DNA of 64,000 nt from Permianibacter fluminis (lineage in GTDB: Bacteria; Pseudomonadota; Gammaproteobacteria; Enterobacterales; Permianibacteraceae): contig NZ_JABMEG010000001.1 of NCBI RefSeq assembly GCF_013179735.1, positions 1,674,001 through 1,738,000 on the forward strand, written 5' to 3'. Position numbers and translations under genes: made by a program. Under the pieces are notes generated by a model. It did no database searches, had not been told where the DNA came from, and saw nothing but the letters and a program-made list of their open reading frames with translations. Numbering within the stretch: the first letter of the stretch is position 1; every line of letters starts with the position of its first letter. This document shows positions 25,084-33,876 of the stretch, piece by piece.

Positions 25084-26088
25084 ATGAGCTGGGTCAACAC
25101 CGTTATCGCCGCGGCCAATCGCCTCGGGGTGGCGTCCGACCGGCTGCTGGGTGCGGCCGGCATCGACCCGGTCGAACTCAGCCGCGAACGTTGGCCCATC
25201 GACTACATCACCCGGCTCTGGCGTGCCGCCGACCGCTGCACTGGCGATCCCGGTTTTGGCTTGAAGGCCGGCGAGCTGGTCGGCCCGGCCAGTCTCAACG
25301 TCGTCAGCTTTGTCTTGCAGTCATCGGCGACGCTGCGCGAAGCGCTGGCGCAGTTGCAGAAATACCAGCGGCTGATTTCCGATGGCGGTCGCTTCCAGAT
25401 CCTCGCTGGCGACAACGCGAGTTGGCTGGTCTATCACCCGCGCCAGGGCGAGCTGGCGTTTTCACCGCATCAGATCGAAGCGGTGCTCGCCGCCGTGGTG
25501 AGTTTTGCCCGCTGGGTCACCGGCACACCGGCGCGGCCGGTGAAAGTGCAATGCAGCCACGCTCAGCTGGGTCCGCTCGCCGGCTATCGCGCGGTGTTTC
25601 AGTGCCCGATGGAATTCGAGCAGGCGTTCAACGGTTTGCTGCTCGACAACGCGCTGCTCGATTTGCCGCTGCCACAAGCCGATGCGCAGCTCGCCCATCT
25701 GCACGAGCGTTACGCCGCGGCGCAATTGGCTGCGCTCAGCGAGGCCGGCGCCACCGCGCCGTATTTGCGCGACTGGCTCGCCGCCCAACTCGGGCCACAA
25801 CTGCCCCGCCGTGGTGATGCCGCGCGTGCGCTCAATATCAGCGAACGCACGCTGGCGCGGCGGCTGCAGGCGCAGCGGCTTTCCTTTGAACAATTGCTCG
25901 ATGAAGTCCGACGCGATGTGGCGCTGCATGCGGTCGGCCAAACCGCACGAGCGTTGAACGATATCGCCCAGTCGCTAGGCTTCGCCGAAGCCAGCACATT
26001 TTACCGGGCGTTCCAACGCTGGACCGGCATGACGCCGGGGCGCTGGCGCAAAGCGCGCGCCGCTTCGGCGAATGCGGCGCAAGCGTGA
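25084..26088 (+). CDS. AraC-family transcriptional regulator
   Basis: The 334-residue protein has an N-terminal arabinose-binding-type domain (LGVASDRLLGAAGIDPVEL, GLKAGELVGPASLNVVSF) as in the OruR/ArgR-like and hydrocarbon-utilisation AraC group. The C-terminal HTH pair has RRGDAARALNISERTLARRL, FEQLLDEVRRDVALH, LNDIAQSLGFAEASTFYRAF and WTGMTPGRWR. ATG 25084 is chosen; a TTG at 25060 is an alternative and an in-frame stop at 25039 bounds the frame. It is divergent from the FAD dehydrogenase and ThDP enzyme genes and is their likely activator. Confidence 0.88.
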   Translation: MSWVNTVIAAANRLGVASDRLLGAAGIDPVELSRERWPIDYITRLWRAADRCTGDPGFGLKAGELVGPASLNVVSFVLQSSATLREALAQLQKYQRLISDGGRFQILAGDNASWLVYHPRQGELAFSPHQIEAVLAAVVSFARWVTGTPARPVKVQCSHAQLGPLAGYRAVFQCPMEFEQAFNGLLLDNALLDLPLPQADAQLAHLHERYAAAQLAALSEAGATAPYLRDWLAAQLGPQLPRRGDAARALNISERTLARRLQAQRLSFEQLLDEVRRDVALHAVGQTARALNDIAQSLGFAEASTFYRAFQRWTGMTPGRWRKARAASANAAQA

Positions 26089-26115
26089 GGGAAAAAAGCG
26101 TTAACGCCGGCGTGA

Positions 26116-27129
26116 TCAATGCTGGTCCGTAGCGGACTCTCTCTCATCAGCACTGCCGGCGGCGCGCTGCAAGCGATCGTGAATATCAGCCCATTCCGGT
26201 TCCTGCGGTGGCAGCTCGACCCAGATCTCGTCAAGTCCACGCTGATCAAGTTCAAACAGCGCGGCATACAAGCGTTGCCGGTAGTCGTGGTGCGTGGGCG
26301 GTACACGCAACACGGCTGTGGTGTCGCCATCCAGCGGCGCCGAGTACACCAGCGCGCCAACCCGTTTCCCAGTTGTCGCATGCCGCTGCGGCCATTGTTG
26401 TTGCAACGCTTCGCTCGGCAGTAGCTGCACATGGGCGCGCGGCCGGTAATGCACTTTCTTGTTGCCCGACACGGCGTGCTGGTGCCGCACGGGTGTGTGC
26501 ACCGGCACTGGCAACAGCTCTTGCAGTGTTGCGGCACTGAGCGGGCCTTGCCGCAGCACTTCGGCGTGATCGTGGTCGATGCGCAGAATGGTCGATTCGG
26601 TACCAAGCGTGCACGGGCCGCCATCGAGCACGGCGGCAATTTTGCCGCGCAAACCGGCCAGCACATGCTCGGCGCGGGTTGGACTCAATTGCTGATACGG
26701 ATTCGCCGACGGCGCCGCCACCGCCAGATCAAATTGCTGCAGCAGATCGCGCAGCACTGGATGGTTCGGTACGCGCAAACCGACTGTCGGCAAACCGCCG
26801 GTGATCACGTCCGAGACGTGAGGCTGCTTTTTTAGAATGACGGTCAGCGGCCCCGGCCACAGTTGCGTCAGCACCGGTGGCAACCAGTCCGGAATCTCGC
26901 AAGCCCAGCGCGTGAGCTGATCGAGCCCGGCCAGATGGACGATCAGCGGGTGATCCGCCGGTCGCCCTTTTGCGGCAAATATTTTCGCCACCGCCGCCGC
27001 GTTGCTGGCATCGGCTGCGAGCCCGTACACGGTTTCGGTTGGCACCGCAACCAGTTCGCCAGCGCGCAGCAAGTAGCCGGCGCGGGCGATGTCGTTGGTG
27101 TTGTGTGGAAAAAGGTGTTCGGTGTTCAT
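26116..27129 (-). CDS. L-threonylcarbamoyladenylate synthase, Sua5 type
   Basis: The 337-residue protein has the YrdC core: AVPTETVYGLAADA, FAAKGRPADHPLIVHL, LTQLWPGPLTVILKK, TVGLRVPNHP and the AAPSANPYQQLSPT motif. It also has the C-terminal Sua5 domain (about 210-330), which separates it from short TsaC. The enzyme makes threonylcarbamoyl-AMP from threonine, bicarbonate and ATP for the t6A37 modification of ANN-decoding tRNAs. ATG 27129 starts right before the YrdC domain; the ribosome binding site is weak. It is convergent with the AraC gene and lies beside the tmRNA gene on the same strand. Confidence 0.92.
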   Translation of the reverse strand: MNTEHLFPHNTNDIARAGYLLRAGELVAVPTETVYGLAADASNAAAVAKIFAAKGRPADHPLIVHLAGLDQLTRWACEIPDWLPPVLTQLWPGPLTVILKKQPHVSDVITGGLPTVGLRVPNHPVLRDLLQQFDLAVAAPSANPYQQLSPTRAEHVLAGLRGKIAAVLDGGPCTLGTESTILRIDHDHAEVLRQGPLSAATLQELLPVPVHTPVRHQHAVSGNKKVHYRPRAHVQLLPSEALQQQWPQRHATTGKRVGALVYSAPLDGDTTAVLRVPPTHHDYRQRLYAALFELDQRGLDEIWVELPPQEPEWADIHDRLQRAAGSADERESATDQH

Positions 27130-27264
27130 GGCGTGTGAAGTAGATCCGAAGAAAAGCGATATTTTTTCCCTGCGCTCACCGCGCAGACGGGCGAGGGCAA
27201 GAACGGCGGATAGTATGCATAAAGCCGGCACGGATTGCCCTCAGCACCCGCCGCATCGCAGCAG

Positions 27265-27300
27265 AAACAAAAACGCCTCCGCAGGGGAGGCTTTTTGTTT
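27265..27300. terminator. Bidirectional terminator-like hairpin
   Basis: AAACAAAAAC-GCCTCC (27275-27280) pairs with GGAGGC (27286-27291) followed by TTTTTGTTT, with A-run on one side and T-run on the other. It stands next to a partial copy of the tmRNA 3-prime end, just as the true tmRNA terminator does. Confidence 0.75.
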
Positions 27301-27301
27301 C

Positions 27302-27326
27302 TGCTTGGTGGAGACGGCGGGAATTG
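27302..27326. repeat. Partial duplicate of the tmRNA 3-prime end
   Basis: These 25 bases are identical to 27484-27508, which include the CCA end and acceptor/T-arm part of the tmRNA gene. The copy lies 182 bases downstream of the true end and is also preceded by a terminator hairpin. Such a direct repeat at a tmRNA 3-prime end is the usual trace of site-specific integration (attL/attR), but it could be a dispersed tRNA-tail-like repeat. Confidence 0.7.
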
Positions 27327-27444
27327 CTCGGCTCATCCCTGAGCCTCGTCCGCGCTGTGCGCGGAACCGCCTGCGGCGGCCCAAAATTGCTCCTGGCATT
27401 TTTTGTGAACCCGCTCCGCGGCTTAAATCCCCGCTGTCGCGGGC

Positions 27445-27484
27445 AAAGAAAAAGGGCCACGCTTTCGCGCAGCCCTTTTTCTTT
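27445..27484 (-). terminator. Intrinsic terminator of the tmRNA gene
   Basis: AAAGAAAAAGGGC at 27445 pairs with GCCCTTTTTCTTT ending at 27484. On the minus strand the stem follows the tmRNA CCA end within a few bases and finishes in a T-rich run, so it ends ssrA transcription. Confidence 0.85.
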
Positions 27485-27487
27485 GCT

Positions 27488-27839
27488 TGGTGGAGACGGC
27501 GGGAATTGAACCCGCGTCCGACAACTCGCAAACTTCGGTACTACATGCTTAGTGCAGTTATTTGGTTTAGCGAGTCAATCGCCAACGCACAGGCTATTGA
27601 TCCGCGAGCCCAGTAGGTTTTCGAGCGACAGCGTCGGGCGCACTGCCAACCTTATCCTCTGTAGATGACTGCGCTTCGGTACCAGAGGCATCTTCCGATT
27701 AGCAGTTTAGCCTTAAGCGGCTAAAGCGTAGTTGTCGTCGTTGGCAACTATAATGTGCAACAGAGTGGGTACGAGGTCCTGTTGCCTCCTCGGCATGCAC
27801 CTAGGTCCTTGATATCGCCGTCGAAGCCATATCGTCCCC
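27488..27839 (-). ncRNA. ssrA: Transfer-messenger RNA (tmRNA)
   Basis: The minus strand begins GGGGACGATATGGCTTCGAC and ends GTTCAATTCCCGCCGTCTCC plus ACCA, the tRNA-Ala-like acceptor of one-piece tmRNA. The tag reading frame at 27713-27745 encodes ANDDNYALAA then TAA, a typical gammaproteobacterial proteolysis tag. tmRNA with SmpB rescues ribosomes stalled on broken mRNA and tags the nascent chain for ClpXP and related proteases. smpB is in this window at 42297. The about 352-nt length is normal. Confidence 0.97.
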
Positions 27840-27848
27840 AAGTGTTCT

Positions 27849-27878
27849 GTAAGATGGGCACGCAAACCGGAAGTTCAA
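27849..27878 (-). promoter_or_regulatory. Putative promoter of ssrA
   Basis: Reading the minus strand, TTGAAC (27873-27878) and TCTTAC (27849-27854) are 18 bases apart and the -10 box ends 9 bases before the GGGG 5-prime end of the tmRNA. Both boxes are moderate matches to a housekeeping promoter. Confidence 0.45.
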
Positions 27879-28073
27879 GCGCTCACCTCAGCAGACCGGG
27901 CAATTATTCCATGCCTGCGTCGGTAAAGCCATGCTGACCTGCAGCCGGACTGGTACGGCTTTCCGCAAAGACGCGTCGCAATCGCCATTTCTACGCCTGT
28001 GTTCGGCATTTAAGGTGCCGGCAAGGATGCGCGCCTGACACTCATGGCATGACTTGGGGTTTGAGGGCGTGGC

Positions 28074-28859
28074 ATGTCGGCGGTGGGCGTATGCGGTTGG
28101 CGGGCATTGGCGGCGATGCTGCTGGGCGGCGTGATGTTGTTGACCAGCGGTTGCGCCAGCCATTCGCAATGGCCAAGCGCCGGACAATGGCGGGATTCGG
28201 CGCTCAGCACGGCCAAATCGCCGGCGACCTGGGTGCCATTATTGGCGGCTGGCGCCATTCACGTGGCCGGCGCCGATCAGCGATTGTCCGATTACGCGCA
28301 CGAGAATCATCCGGTGTTTGGTTCCGACCAAGGTGCCAATGATGTCGCCGATGGTGGCATTCAGGCGCTCAGCGTATTGGCGGTAGGCAGCGCGCTGCTT
28401 GCGCCAACACCGGCCGATAACGATTGGACCGATCAAGCCGAACGCGTCGCCGTGCTGATTGCCGCGCACAGTGCCGCCGATGGCACAACCGGCTGGCTGA
28501 AGGGCGTGTTTGATCGGCAGCGGCCCAATGGTCATCAGCACAGTTTTCCGTCCGGCCACGCCACCGAGGCCTTTGCCTACGCCACCGAAGCGGCGCGCAA
28601 TATCGACGATTACGGTTGGTCGCCGTCGCAGCAATTGTGGTGGGACATTGGCGTCTATTCGCTGGCCAGCAGCGTGGCCTGGGCACGTGTTGAAGCGCAG
28701 GGGCATTATCCGACCGATGTGCTGGCCGGTGCCGCAGTCGGTCACTTTATCTCGGGTTGGTTGTACGACGCCTATTTGAAAACCAGTTTCCCCGACGCAC
28801 AGTTGGTGATTGAACCGAGCCGCGACGGTTTCTGGCTGGAGTGGCGCGGCCGCTTCTGA
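28074..28859 (+). CDS. PAP2-family phosphatase lipoprotein
   Basis: The 261-residue protein has a lipoprotein signal with lipobox LTSGC (Cys about 27). It carries the three PAP2 acid phosphatase motifs: KGVFDRQRP, FPSGHATE, and VAWARVEAQGHYPTDVLAG with the catalytic His and Asp. Enzymes of this family remove phosphate from undecaprenyl pyrophosphate, phosphatidic acid or lipid A in the periplasm. Unlike most PAP2 proteins it lacks a clear set of six membrane helices, so it is probably a soluble domain tethered by its lipid, as in outer-membrane-linked members. It stands alone, with a terminator at 28912. Confidence 0.88.
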   Translation: MSAVGVCGWRALAAMLLGGVMLLTSGCASHSQWPSAGQWRDSALSTAKSPATWVPLLAAGAIHVAGADQRLSDYAHENHPVFGSDQGANDVADGGIQALSVLAVGSALLAPTPADNDWTDQAERVAVLIAAHSAADGTTGWLKGVFDRQRPNGHQHSFPSGHATEAFAYATEAARNIDDYGWSPSQQLWWDIGVYSLASSVAWARVEAQGHYPTDVLAGAAVGHFISGWLYDAYLKTSFPDAQLVIEPSRDGFWLEWRGRF

Positions 28860-28911
28860 ACCCGCAGTTTTCAACCTATACCGTCAGAATCCGCGATGCG
28901 GACTCGATAGC

Positions 28912-28945
28912 AAAACGGCCACTCGGGAGTGGCCGTTTTGTTTGT
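28912..28945 (+). terminator. Intrinsic terminator between PAP2 and M1-fusion genes
   Basis: AAAACGGCCACTC (28912-28924) pairs with GAGTGGCCGTTTT (28927-28939) and is followed by GTTTGTT. The A- and T-runs on both sides suggest that it serves both convergent genes. Confidence 0.8.
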
Positions 28946-28994
28946 TGCGACAAGTCTATTCTACAGGCCTATTTTTTTGGCCGACTCGACAGCG

Positions 28995-31900
28995 CTATTC
29001 CACTGTCACCCGTTTGCGGTTGTCGTTGGAAACGCGATCGATCAGTTTGTTGTACGGATCAAAACCGGCCTCATACGGCTCGTTGTCCACCGTTACAGTC
29101 AGCGTTTGCTGTTTCTCGGTAATGTGCCGACGTTCCAGATGCAGTACGGTTTCGTCGCGCTCCTCGGCGCCGGGTTTGCGCGCAAACACACCGACTTCGA
29201 TCCAGTCATCGAGTGGCGCTTCGGTTTCATTGCCGACGCCGTCGGCGTAACGTTTGTCGGCACTGAACTCCAGCGTCACGTCGTACGTACCGTCGGCGCG
29301 CTTTTTGGCCGTGGCCGTTTTCATCCGATTGTCGTAGAAGCTAATCTTTTCGAACAGATCGGTAACCAGTTGCTGCCGGTCGGCCGGCGTTTCTGCCCGG
29401 ATATAGCTCAGCAATTCGGCGCTGGTGGTGTACGGCGCGTTCTGATAGCCCTTGTCCTGCAGAAAACGCTTCAAAGCCCGGTTCAAGGCTTCCTCGCCGA
29501 TCTCGTCCCGCAAGCGGTAGAACACCAGCGAACCTTTGCGGTAGTGAATGTAAGGCTGGTTTTCCACCCGGTACAGCGGCAGCTCTTCCAGTAGTTCACT
29601 TCCGCGCGAATTCAGGTAGTTGTCGAGTTCGTACTTCAGGAACTGACGCATCTTGTTACGGCCGTAGGCCTTTTCCATCACCATCAGTGCCGAATACTGG
29701 GCCAGCGATTCGGACAGCACCGTTGCGCCTTGAACATTGGCACCAATGACCTGATGGGCCCACCATTGGTGGGCAATTTCATGGGCGGTCACGTAATAGA
29801 CGTAATCAATTTTGTCCTGATCGCGCAGGTCAGCAATGAAGCCAATCGATTCCGAATACGGAATGGTGTTGGCAAACGACTGGGCGAAACTGGCGTAGCG
29901 CGGAAACTCCAGTATGCGCACTTGCTTGTGCTGATACGGCGTGAACTGGCTGCTAAAATAGTCCAGCGAGTCCTTGACTGAGGTGATCATCCGGTCAATG
30001 TTGTACGGATGCTTCTGGTCGTAATAGATCTCGATGGGCAGACCATGCCAGTCATCGCGCTTGACCTGCCAGCGTGCCGACAGCCAGGAGAAAAACGGCA
30101 GCATAGGCACGTCCATTTTGTAATGGAAGTAGCGACGACCGTTTTCGGTCCACTCTTTCTGCAGATAGCCCGGCGCCAGCGCAATCTGGTCCGGCACGGT
30201 CGAGACCGTGGTTTCGAACTGGATCCAGTCGCCGTCATCGGAAATGTAGGTGTTGGCGCGTGCAGCTTCATCTTCCAGCTTCGGCATTCGCTGGTGTTCC
30301 GGCAAATTGCGCTTGCGCCGTTCGTTGCGGTCATCAATTTCAAAGTTGGGGTTATAACCGAACCAGGGCAGCAACTCGGCATCGTTCATGAAGCTGCCGT
30401 TGTCGACCACCAGACTGTTGTTGTTCCGGGTGGCAAAGCCGCGCTTGGCATACGCCATGGTGAAATCGAGTGACATCGTCGCACCTGGCTGCAGTGGCTC
30501 CGGCAGCGTATAGATGCGATAGCCAAAATCGGCGTCATAGCTTTTCAGTGCGCTGTCCGGCAGCGAGACCGATTGCAAGTCGTAGTCTTTGCCGTCTGCA
30601 ATGGCCAGATGCAGCTCGGTGATCGGTTCCGGACTGCGATTGATCATCTCGTAATGACCACGGGCAAGCGCGCGGTGCTCGCTGGGATAAATATCCAGCG
30701 CGACATTGACGGCGGTCAGCCGTGGCTGGTTGAGTGACTGGTACTGGGCGTAGCGGCGTTCGTATTCGGCGCGCAGGTCCAGTTCCTGATCGCTGGTGAC
30801 GTAGTCATTAACGATATTGGTATTCCAGAAAATCCAGCTGCCCAAGCCGGCCCAGGCAACCAGTGTCACCGTGAGCATCAGGCCCAGCGGTCCACGCAAC
30901 TGGCGGCCGGCTTCGCGCCAGCGCCGGGACCAGCTTGGCACCAGTCCTCGCACCCACAGCGCGGCGGCAACCAACAGCAAGGCAAAGGTAAACAGCAGCC
31001 AATAGCCACGTAGTGCCAGATGGCCGGTGAGAAAGTGGCCATAACCGTTCATGTCGGAATACGGGATTTCCGTGGCGGCGGCGAACAGATACAGCGGATG
31101 CTCCAGATCGACAGTCCTTAGCGTCATCCGCAGCACGATCACCAGAATGATTGCGAGGTAGCCAATGAACTTGTTCTGGAACAGCACTTGCAGCACCAAC
31201 GCCAGCAAGCCCATCAAGACAAACGGTAATGCACCCAGTGCTGTCTCGCTCAGGTACAGCAGCGGTTCAATGCTGGTGTAGCCCTTGCTGAGCTGGATGG
31301 CAATGGCGAGGACAACACCGGCGCTGAGATAAATGCCGATGATGCTGAGCAGGGCACAGGCTTTGGCGCTTAGCGGCAACCAGTTCGGAACCGGCAAGGC
31401 ATCGGTGACATCGCCCAATTTGGCTTGTCGCTCTTTCCAGATCAGCTCGCCGGCATAGAACGTCACGATCAGCAGCAACAGGAAGTTGAACGTACCTGCC
31501 AGGGTCGAGGCCATCAAATGGGTCACCGGATAGACCGCGGTGCCATACATCTCGTTGCCGAAGCTGGCGCTGATGGAGAAATTCAGCAAGCCAAAAATCA
31601 GCATGACCAGAAACGGAATGCTCTTCAGTACACCGACCGTATCAAAGCGCCATTGTGCATGCCATTGTTGCCACAGGCTGTGGCCCTGAAAATCCGGCAT
31701 GACCGGTTGATAACTAGCGCGTGCACTCACTTGTTCTTGGCTTGTGGCAGCCGGCGCCGTTTTCTTGCGCCAGCTGCGGCCGGTGCCGGTGCGCATCGGT
31801 TTGAACCAGACATAGCTGAGGACGAACAGCAGCAGCGCCGCGCCCAGCCACAGCAGACGATTGGCCAGCAAATAGTGATTCAGTGGCGGCAGCTGTTGAT

Positions 31901-32585
31901 TCAGCTCGGCAACTGACCAGTAGCGGGTTTCCAAATCCACTGCGGCAAGACCGAACGGATCAACCAGCGCGGACAGCCATTCGTTGTCGAGCCGGCCACC
32001 GATGGCGCTGCCAACGCCCCACAGGACAAAAAACGCGATGATGCCAACGTACACGCTGAGCAGGTTACGGGTCAGCACCGCCAACAGACTGAGCAGGGCA
32101 CCGGTGAACAGCACGTTCGGAATCACCATGACCAGCAGCGACCAAAGGTACGGCGTTGCCGAGACCGGCCCCAGCCGAGCCGGATCAATCCATGGCATCG
32201 CCGTACCGAGCAAAATGCCGAAGGCAATGAGCAGATAAATGGCCAGTGTCGCGGTCATGCCGCCTAACAACCGGCCAGCGAGGTAGTCGCCCTTGCGCAT
32301 CGGTTTGCTGAAAAATAATTCGGCGGTGTTCAGCTCGTGATCGCGCAGCAGGGCGCCGGGCAGGAACGCCGTGACCACCAGCAGGCTGATCACGGTGAAC
32401 AAGCTCATGAACTGAATGATCACACTCGGGGCATTGCGGTAGATATTGCCGATGGCGCCGCCAAGCTGGACTGCGTCGCTACTGGCGGCGCCAAAACCCA
32501 TCAGGCCAAAGACTGCCGCCGCAATCCACAACAGCGGTTGCTGCAGCTGAAAGCGCAGTTCAAAACGATAAAATTCCCGAAACAT
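28995..32585 (-). CDS. ABC transporter permease fused to an M1-family aminopeptidase
   Basis: At 1196 residues this is a fusion. The first about 590 residues hold two ABC-2-like membrane blocks (for example FMSLFTVISLLVVTAFLPGAL, then VLKSIPFLVMLIFGLLNF and later helices up to VTLVAWAGLGSW). The rest is a soluble M1 peptidase: zinc motif HEIAHQWW (about 935-942), third ligand in LSESLAQY (about 959), and an N-terminal beta domain. The known group is named ABC transporter permease/M1 family aminopeptidase. The ATPase is the next gene upstream (14 bp away). The peptidase domain is presumably periplasmic. A role in exporting or trimming peptides is an inference; the cargo is unknown. Confidence 0.9.
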   Translation of the reverse strand: MFREFYRFELRFQLQQPLLWIAAAVFGLMGFGAASSDAVQLGGAIGNIYRNAPSVIIQFMSLFTVISLLVVTAFLPGALLRDHELNTAELFFSKPMRKGDYLAGRLLGGMTATLAIYLLIAFGILLGTAMPWIDPARLGPVSATPYLWSLLVMVIPNVLFTGALLSLLAVLTRNLLSVYVGIIAFFVLWGVGSAIGGRLDNEWLSALVDPFGLAAVDLETRYWSVAELNQQLPPLNHYLLANRLLWLGAALLLFVLSYVWFKPMRTGTGRSWRKKTAPAATSQEQVSARASYQPVMPDFQGHSLWQQWHAQWRFDTVGVLKSIPFLVMLIFGLLNFSISASFGNEMYGTAVYPVTHLMASTLAGTFNFLLLLIVTFYAGELIWKERQAKLGDVTDALPVPNWLPLSAKACALLSIIGIYLSAGVVLAIAIQLSKGYTSIEPLLYLSETALGALPFVLMGLLALVLQVLFQNKFIGYLAIILVIVLRMTLRTVDLEHPLYLFAAATEIPYSDMNGYGHFLTGHLALRGYWLLFTFALLLVAAALWVRGLVPSWSRRWREAGRQLRGPLGLMLTVTLVAWAGLGSWIFWNTNIVNDYVTSDQELDLRAEYERRYAQYQSLNQPRLTAVNVALDIYPSEHRALARGHYEMINRSPEPITELHLAIADGKDYDLQSVSLPDSALKSYDADFGYRIYTLPEPLQPGATMSLDFTMAYAKRGFATRNNNSLVVDNGSFMNDAELLPWFGYNPNFEIDDRNERRKRNLPEHQRMPKLEDEAARANTYISDDGDWIQFETTVSTVPDQIALAPGYLQKEWTENGRRYFHYKMDVPMLPFFSWLSARWQVKRDDWHGLPIEIYYDQKHPYNIDRMITSVKDSLDYFSSQFTPYQHKQVRILEFPRYASFAQSFANTIPYSESIGFIADLRDQDKIDYVYYVTAHEIAHQWWAHQVIGANVQGATVLSESLAQYSALMVMEKAYGRNKMRQFLKYELDNYLNSRGSELLEELPLYRVENQPYIHYRKGSLVFYRLRDEIGEEALNRALKRFLQDKGYQNAPYTTSAELLSYIRAETPADRQQLVTDLFEKISFYDNRMKTATAKKRADGTYDVTLEFSADKRYADGVGNETEAPLDDWIEVGVFARKPGAEERDETVLHLERRHITEKQQTLTVTVDNEPYEAGFDPYNKLIDRVSNDNRKRVTVE

Positions 32586-32598
32586 GGCGTGTCGTCCT

Positions 32599-33492
32599 TC
32601 AGGCGGCGTTGGCGGCAGTCAAACTTTCGTGCCGACGCAGTTGCCGGAAGTAAACATCTTCCAGATCCGGTTCGACAACGCTGAAGCCGCTGTCGAGCGC
32701 CTGTTCGCTATAAACGTGTATCACCGGTTGGCCACCGACCAGCCGGGTCGACAGCACCTTGTATTGTTCCTGATACTGCGCCAGTTTGGCCTTGCTGATT
32801 TGTTTGCGCCAGATGCGGTTTTGCATTGCTTCAATCGCGGCACGCGGTTCGCCGGTCAGCAGCACTTCGCCTTTGCTGATGATTGCCATGCGCGGGCACA
32901 GATCGGTGACGTCTTCGACGATGTGGGTCGACAGGATGACCACAACGTTTTCGCCGATTTCGGCCAGCAAATTCAGGAAGCGGTTGCGCTCTTCCGGGTC
33001 GAGGCCGGCGGTCGGTTCGTCGACAATCACCAGCTTCGGATTGCCGAGCAGGGCCTGGGCGATACCAAAGCGCTGGCGCATGCCGCCAGAGAAACCGCCG
33101 AGTTTGCGTTTGCGCACATCCCAGAGGTTGACCTGTTTCAGCAGCGCTTCGACGGTGTCTTTGCGCTCGCCGGTACGGGTCAGGCCTTTCATTACCGCGA
33201 AGTGATTCAGCAACTCTTCCGGGCTCACTTTCGGGTAGACGCCAAAGTCCTGCGGCAGATAGCCGAGCACGCGCCGGGTCGCATCCTTGTTGGCCAGCAC
33301 GTCGAGCTCGCCGAGTGTGATGCTGCCGGTGTCGGCGTCCTGCAGCGTGGCGATGGTCCGCATCAGGCTGGATTTGCCGGCGCCGTTCGGGCCGAGCAAG
33401 CCGAACATGCCGTTCGGGATATCAAGCGAAACGCTCTTCAGGGCCTGCACGCCATTGGCGTAGGTTTTGGACAAATCGCGGATGGTCAGCAT
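32599..33492 (-). CDS. ABC transporter ATP-binding protein (partner of the M1 fusion permease)
   Basis: The 297-residue protein is a complete ABC ATPase: Walker [11 protein letters not shown]-loop YLPQDFGVYP, signature FSGGMRQRF, Walker B LVIVDEP with TAGLDPEER, and H-loop STHIVED. The YLPQDFGVYPKVS stretch is typical of the ATPases that pair with M1-fusion permeases and with ABC-2 exporters. ATG 33492 is chosen after an AAGGGA-like site. The gene is the first of the two-gene unit with the fusion permease. Confidence 0.92.
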   Translation of the reverse strand: MLTIRDLSKTYANGVQALKSVSLDIPNGMFGLLGPNGAGKSSLMRTIATLQDADTGSITLGELDVLANKDATRRVLGYLPQDFGVYPKVSPEELLNHFAVMKGLTRTGERKDTVEALLKQVNLWDVRKRKLGGFSGGMRQRFGIAQALLGNPKLVIVDEPTAGLDPEERNRFLNLLAEIGENVVVILSTHIVEDVTDLCPRMAIISKGEVLLTGEPRAAIEAMQNRIWRKQISKAKLAQYQEQYKVLSTRLVGGQPVIHVYSEQALDSGFSVVEPDLEDVYFRQLRRHESLTAANAA

Positions 33493-33510
33493 CGAGGGTC
33501 CCTTCTTCAC

Positions 33511-33876
33511 TGGTCAAAATTGGCAGTTGGTTAAAAACTGGCCGCATGGCACGAAAAGGCCGAACGGCGGTGATAGGCCGGCATGGTAGGTGGCCTGTTG
33601 CGGGCCGGGGGCGGCATAACTGTTACAAAAGCTGTGCGGCGCTACAAAACCGCCGGTTTGGCGCCCTGAAGTTGACGCCCCGGAATTGCCGTCGCGACGT
33701 TGATATTGCGGCCTTTATCCGGTTGTTTCGCCAATACGGACCGTAGGGCCGACCATGACTTCCGGCCCTGGTGGCATCCCGCCCCGGCGGCGATAGAATT
33801 CAGGCAGAGTTCAGATGCTGCTGGCCAGAATGCCTGACACAAGGGCTTTGCTGCCAAACGATTAACCGGGGAGAAC
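33511..33876. other. Divergent spacer between the ABC ATPase and first TraT-like gene
   Basis: No gene is seen in these 366 bases. Promoters for both directions must lie here. Several GC-rich short inverted repeats occur (for example around 33570-33615, GGCCGGCATGG... GGCCTGTTGCGGGCC), without a clear terminator. Confidence 0.35.

Noticed and set aside
27265-27508. A tRNA gene at 27302-27326
   Set aside because: Only 25 bases of the tmRNA acceptor/T-arm end are present; no D-arm or anticodon arm follows.
27241-27531. Minus-strand frame of 96 residues over the tmRNA end
   Set aside because: It is translated from the tmRNA 3-prime end, terminators and the duplicated segment; such frames are common spurious calls.
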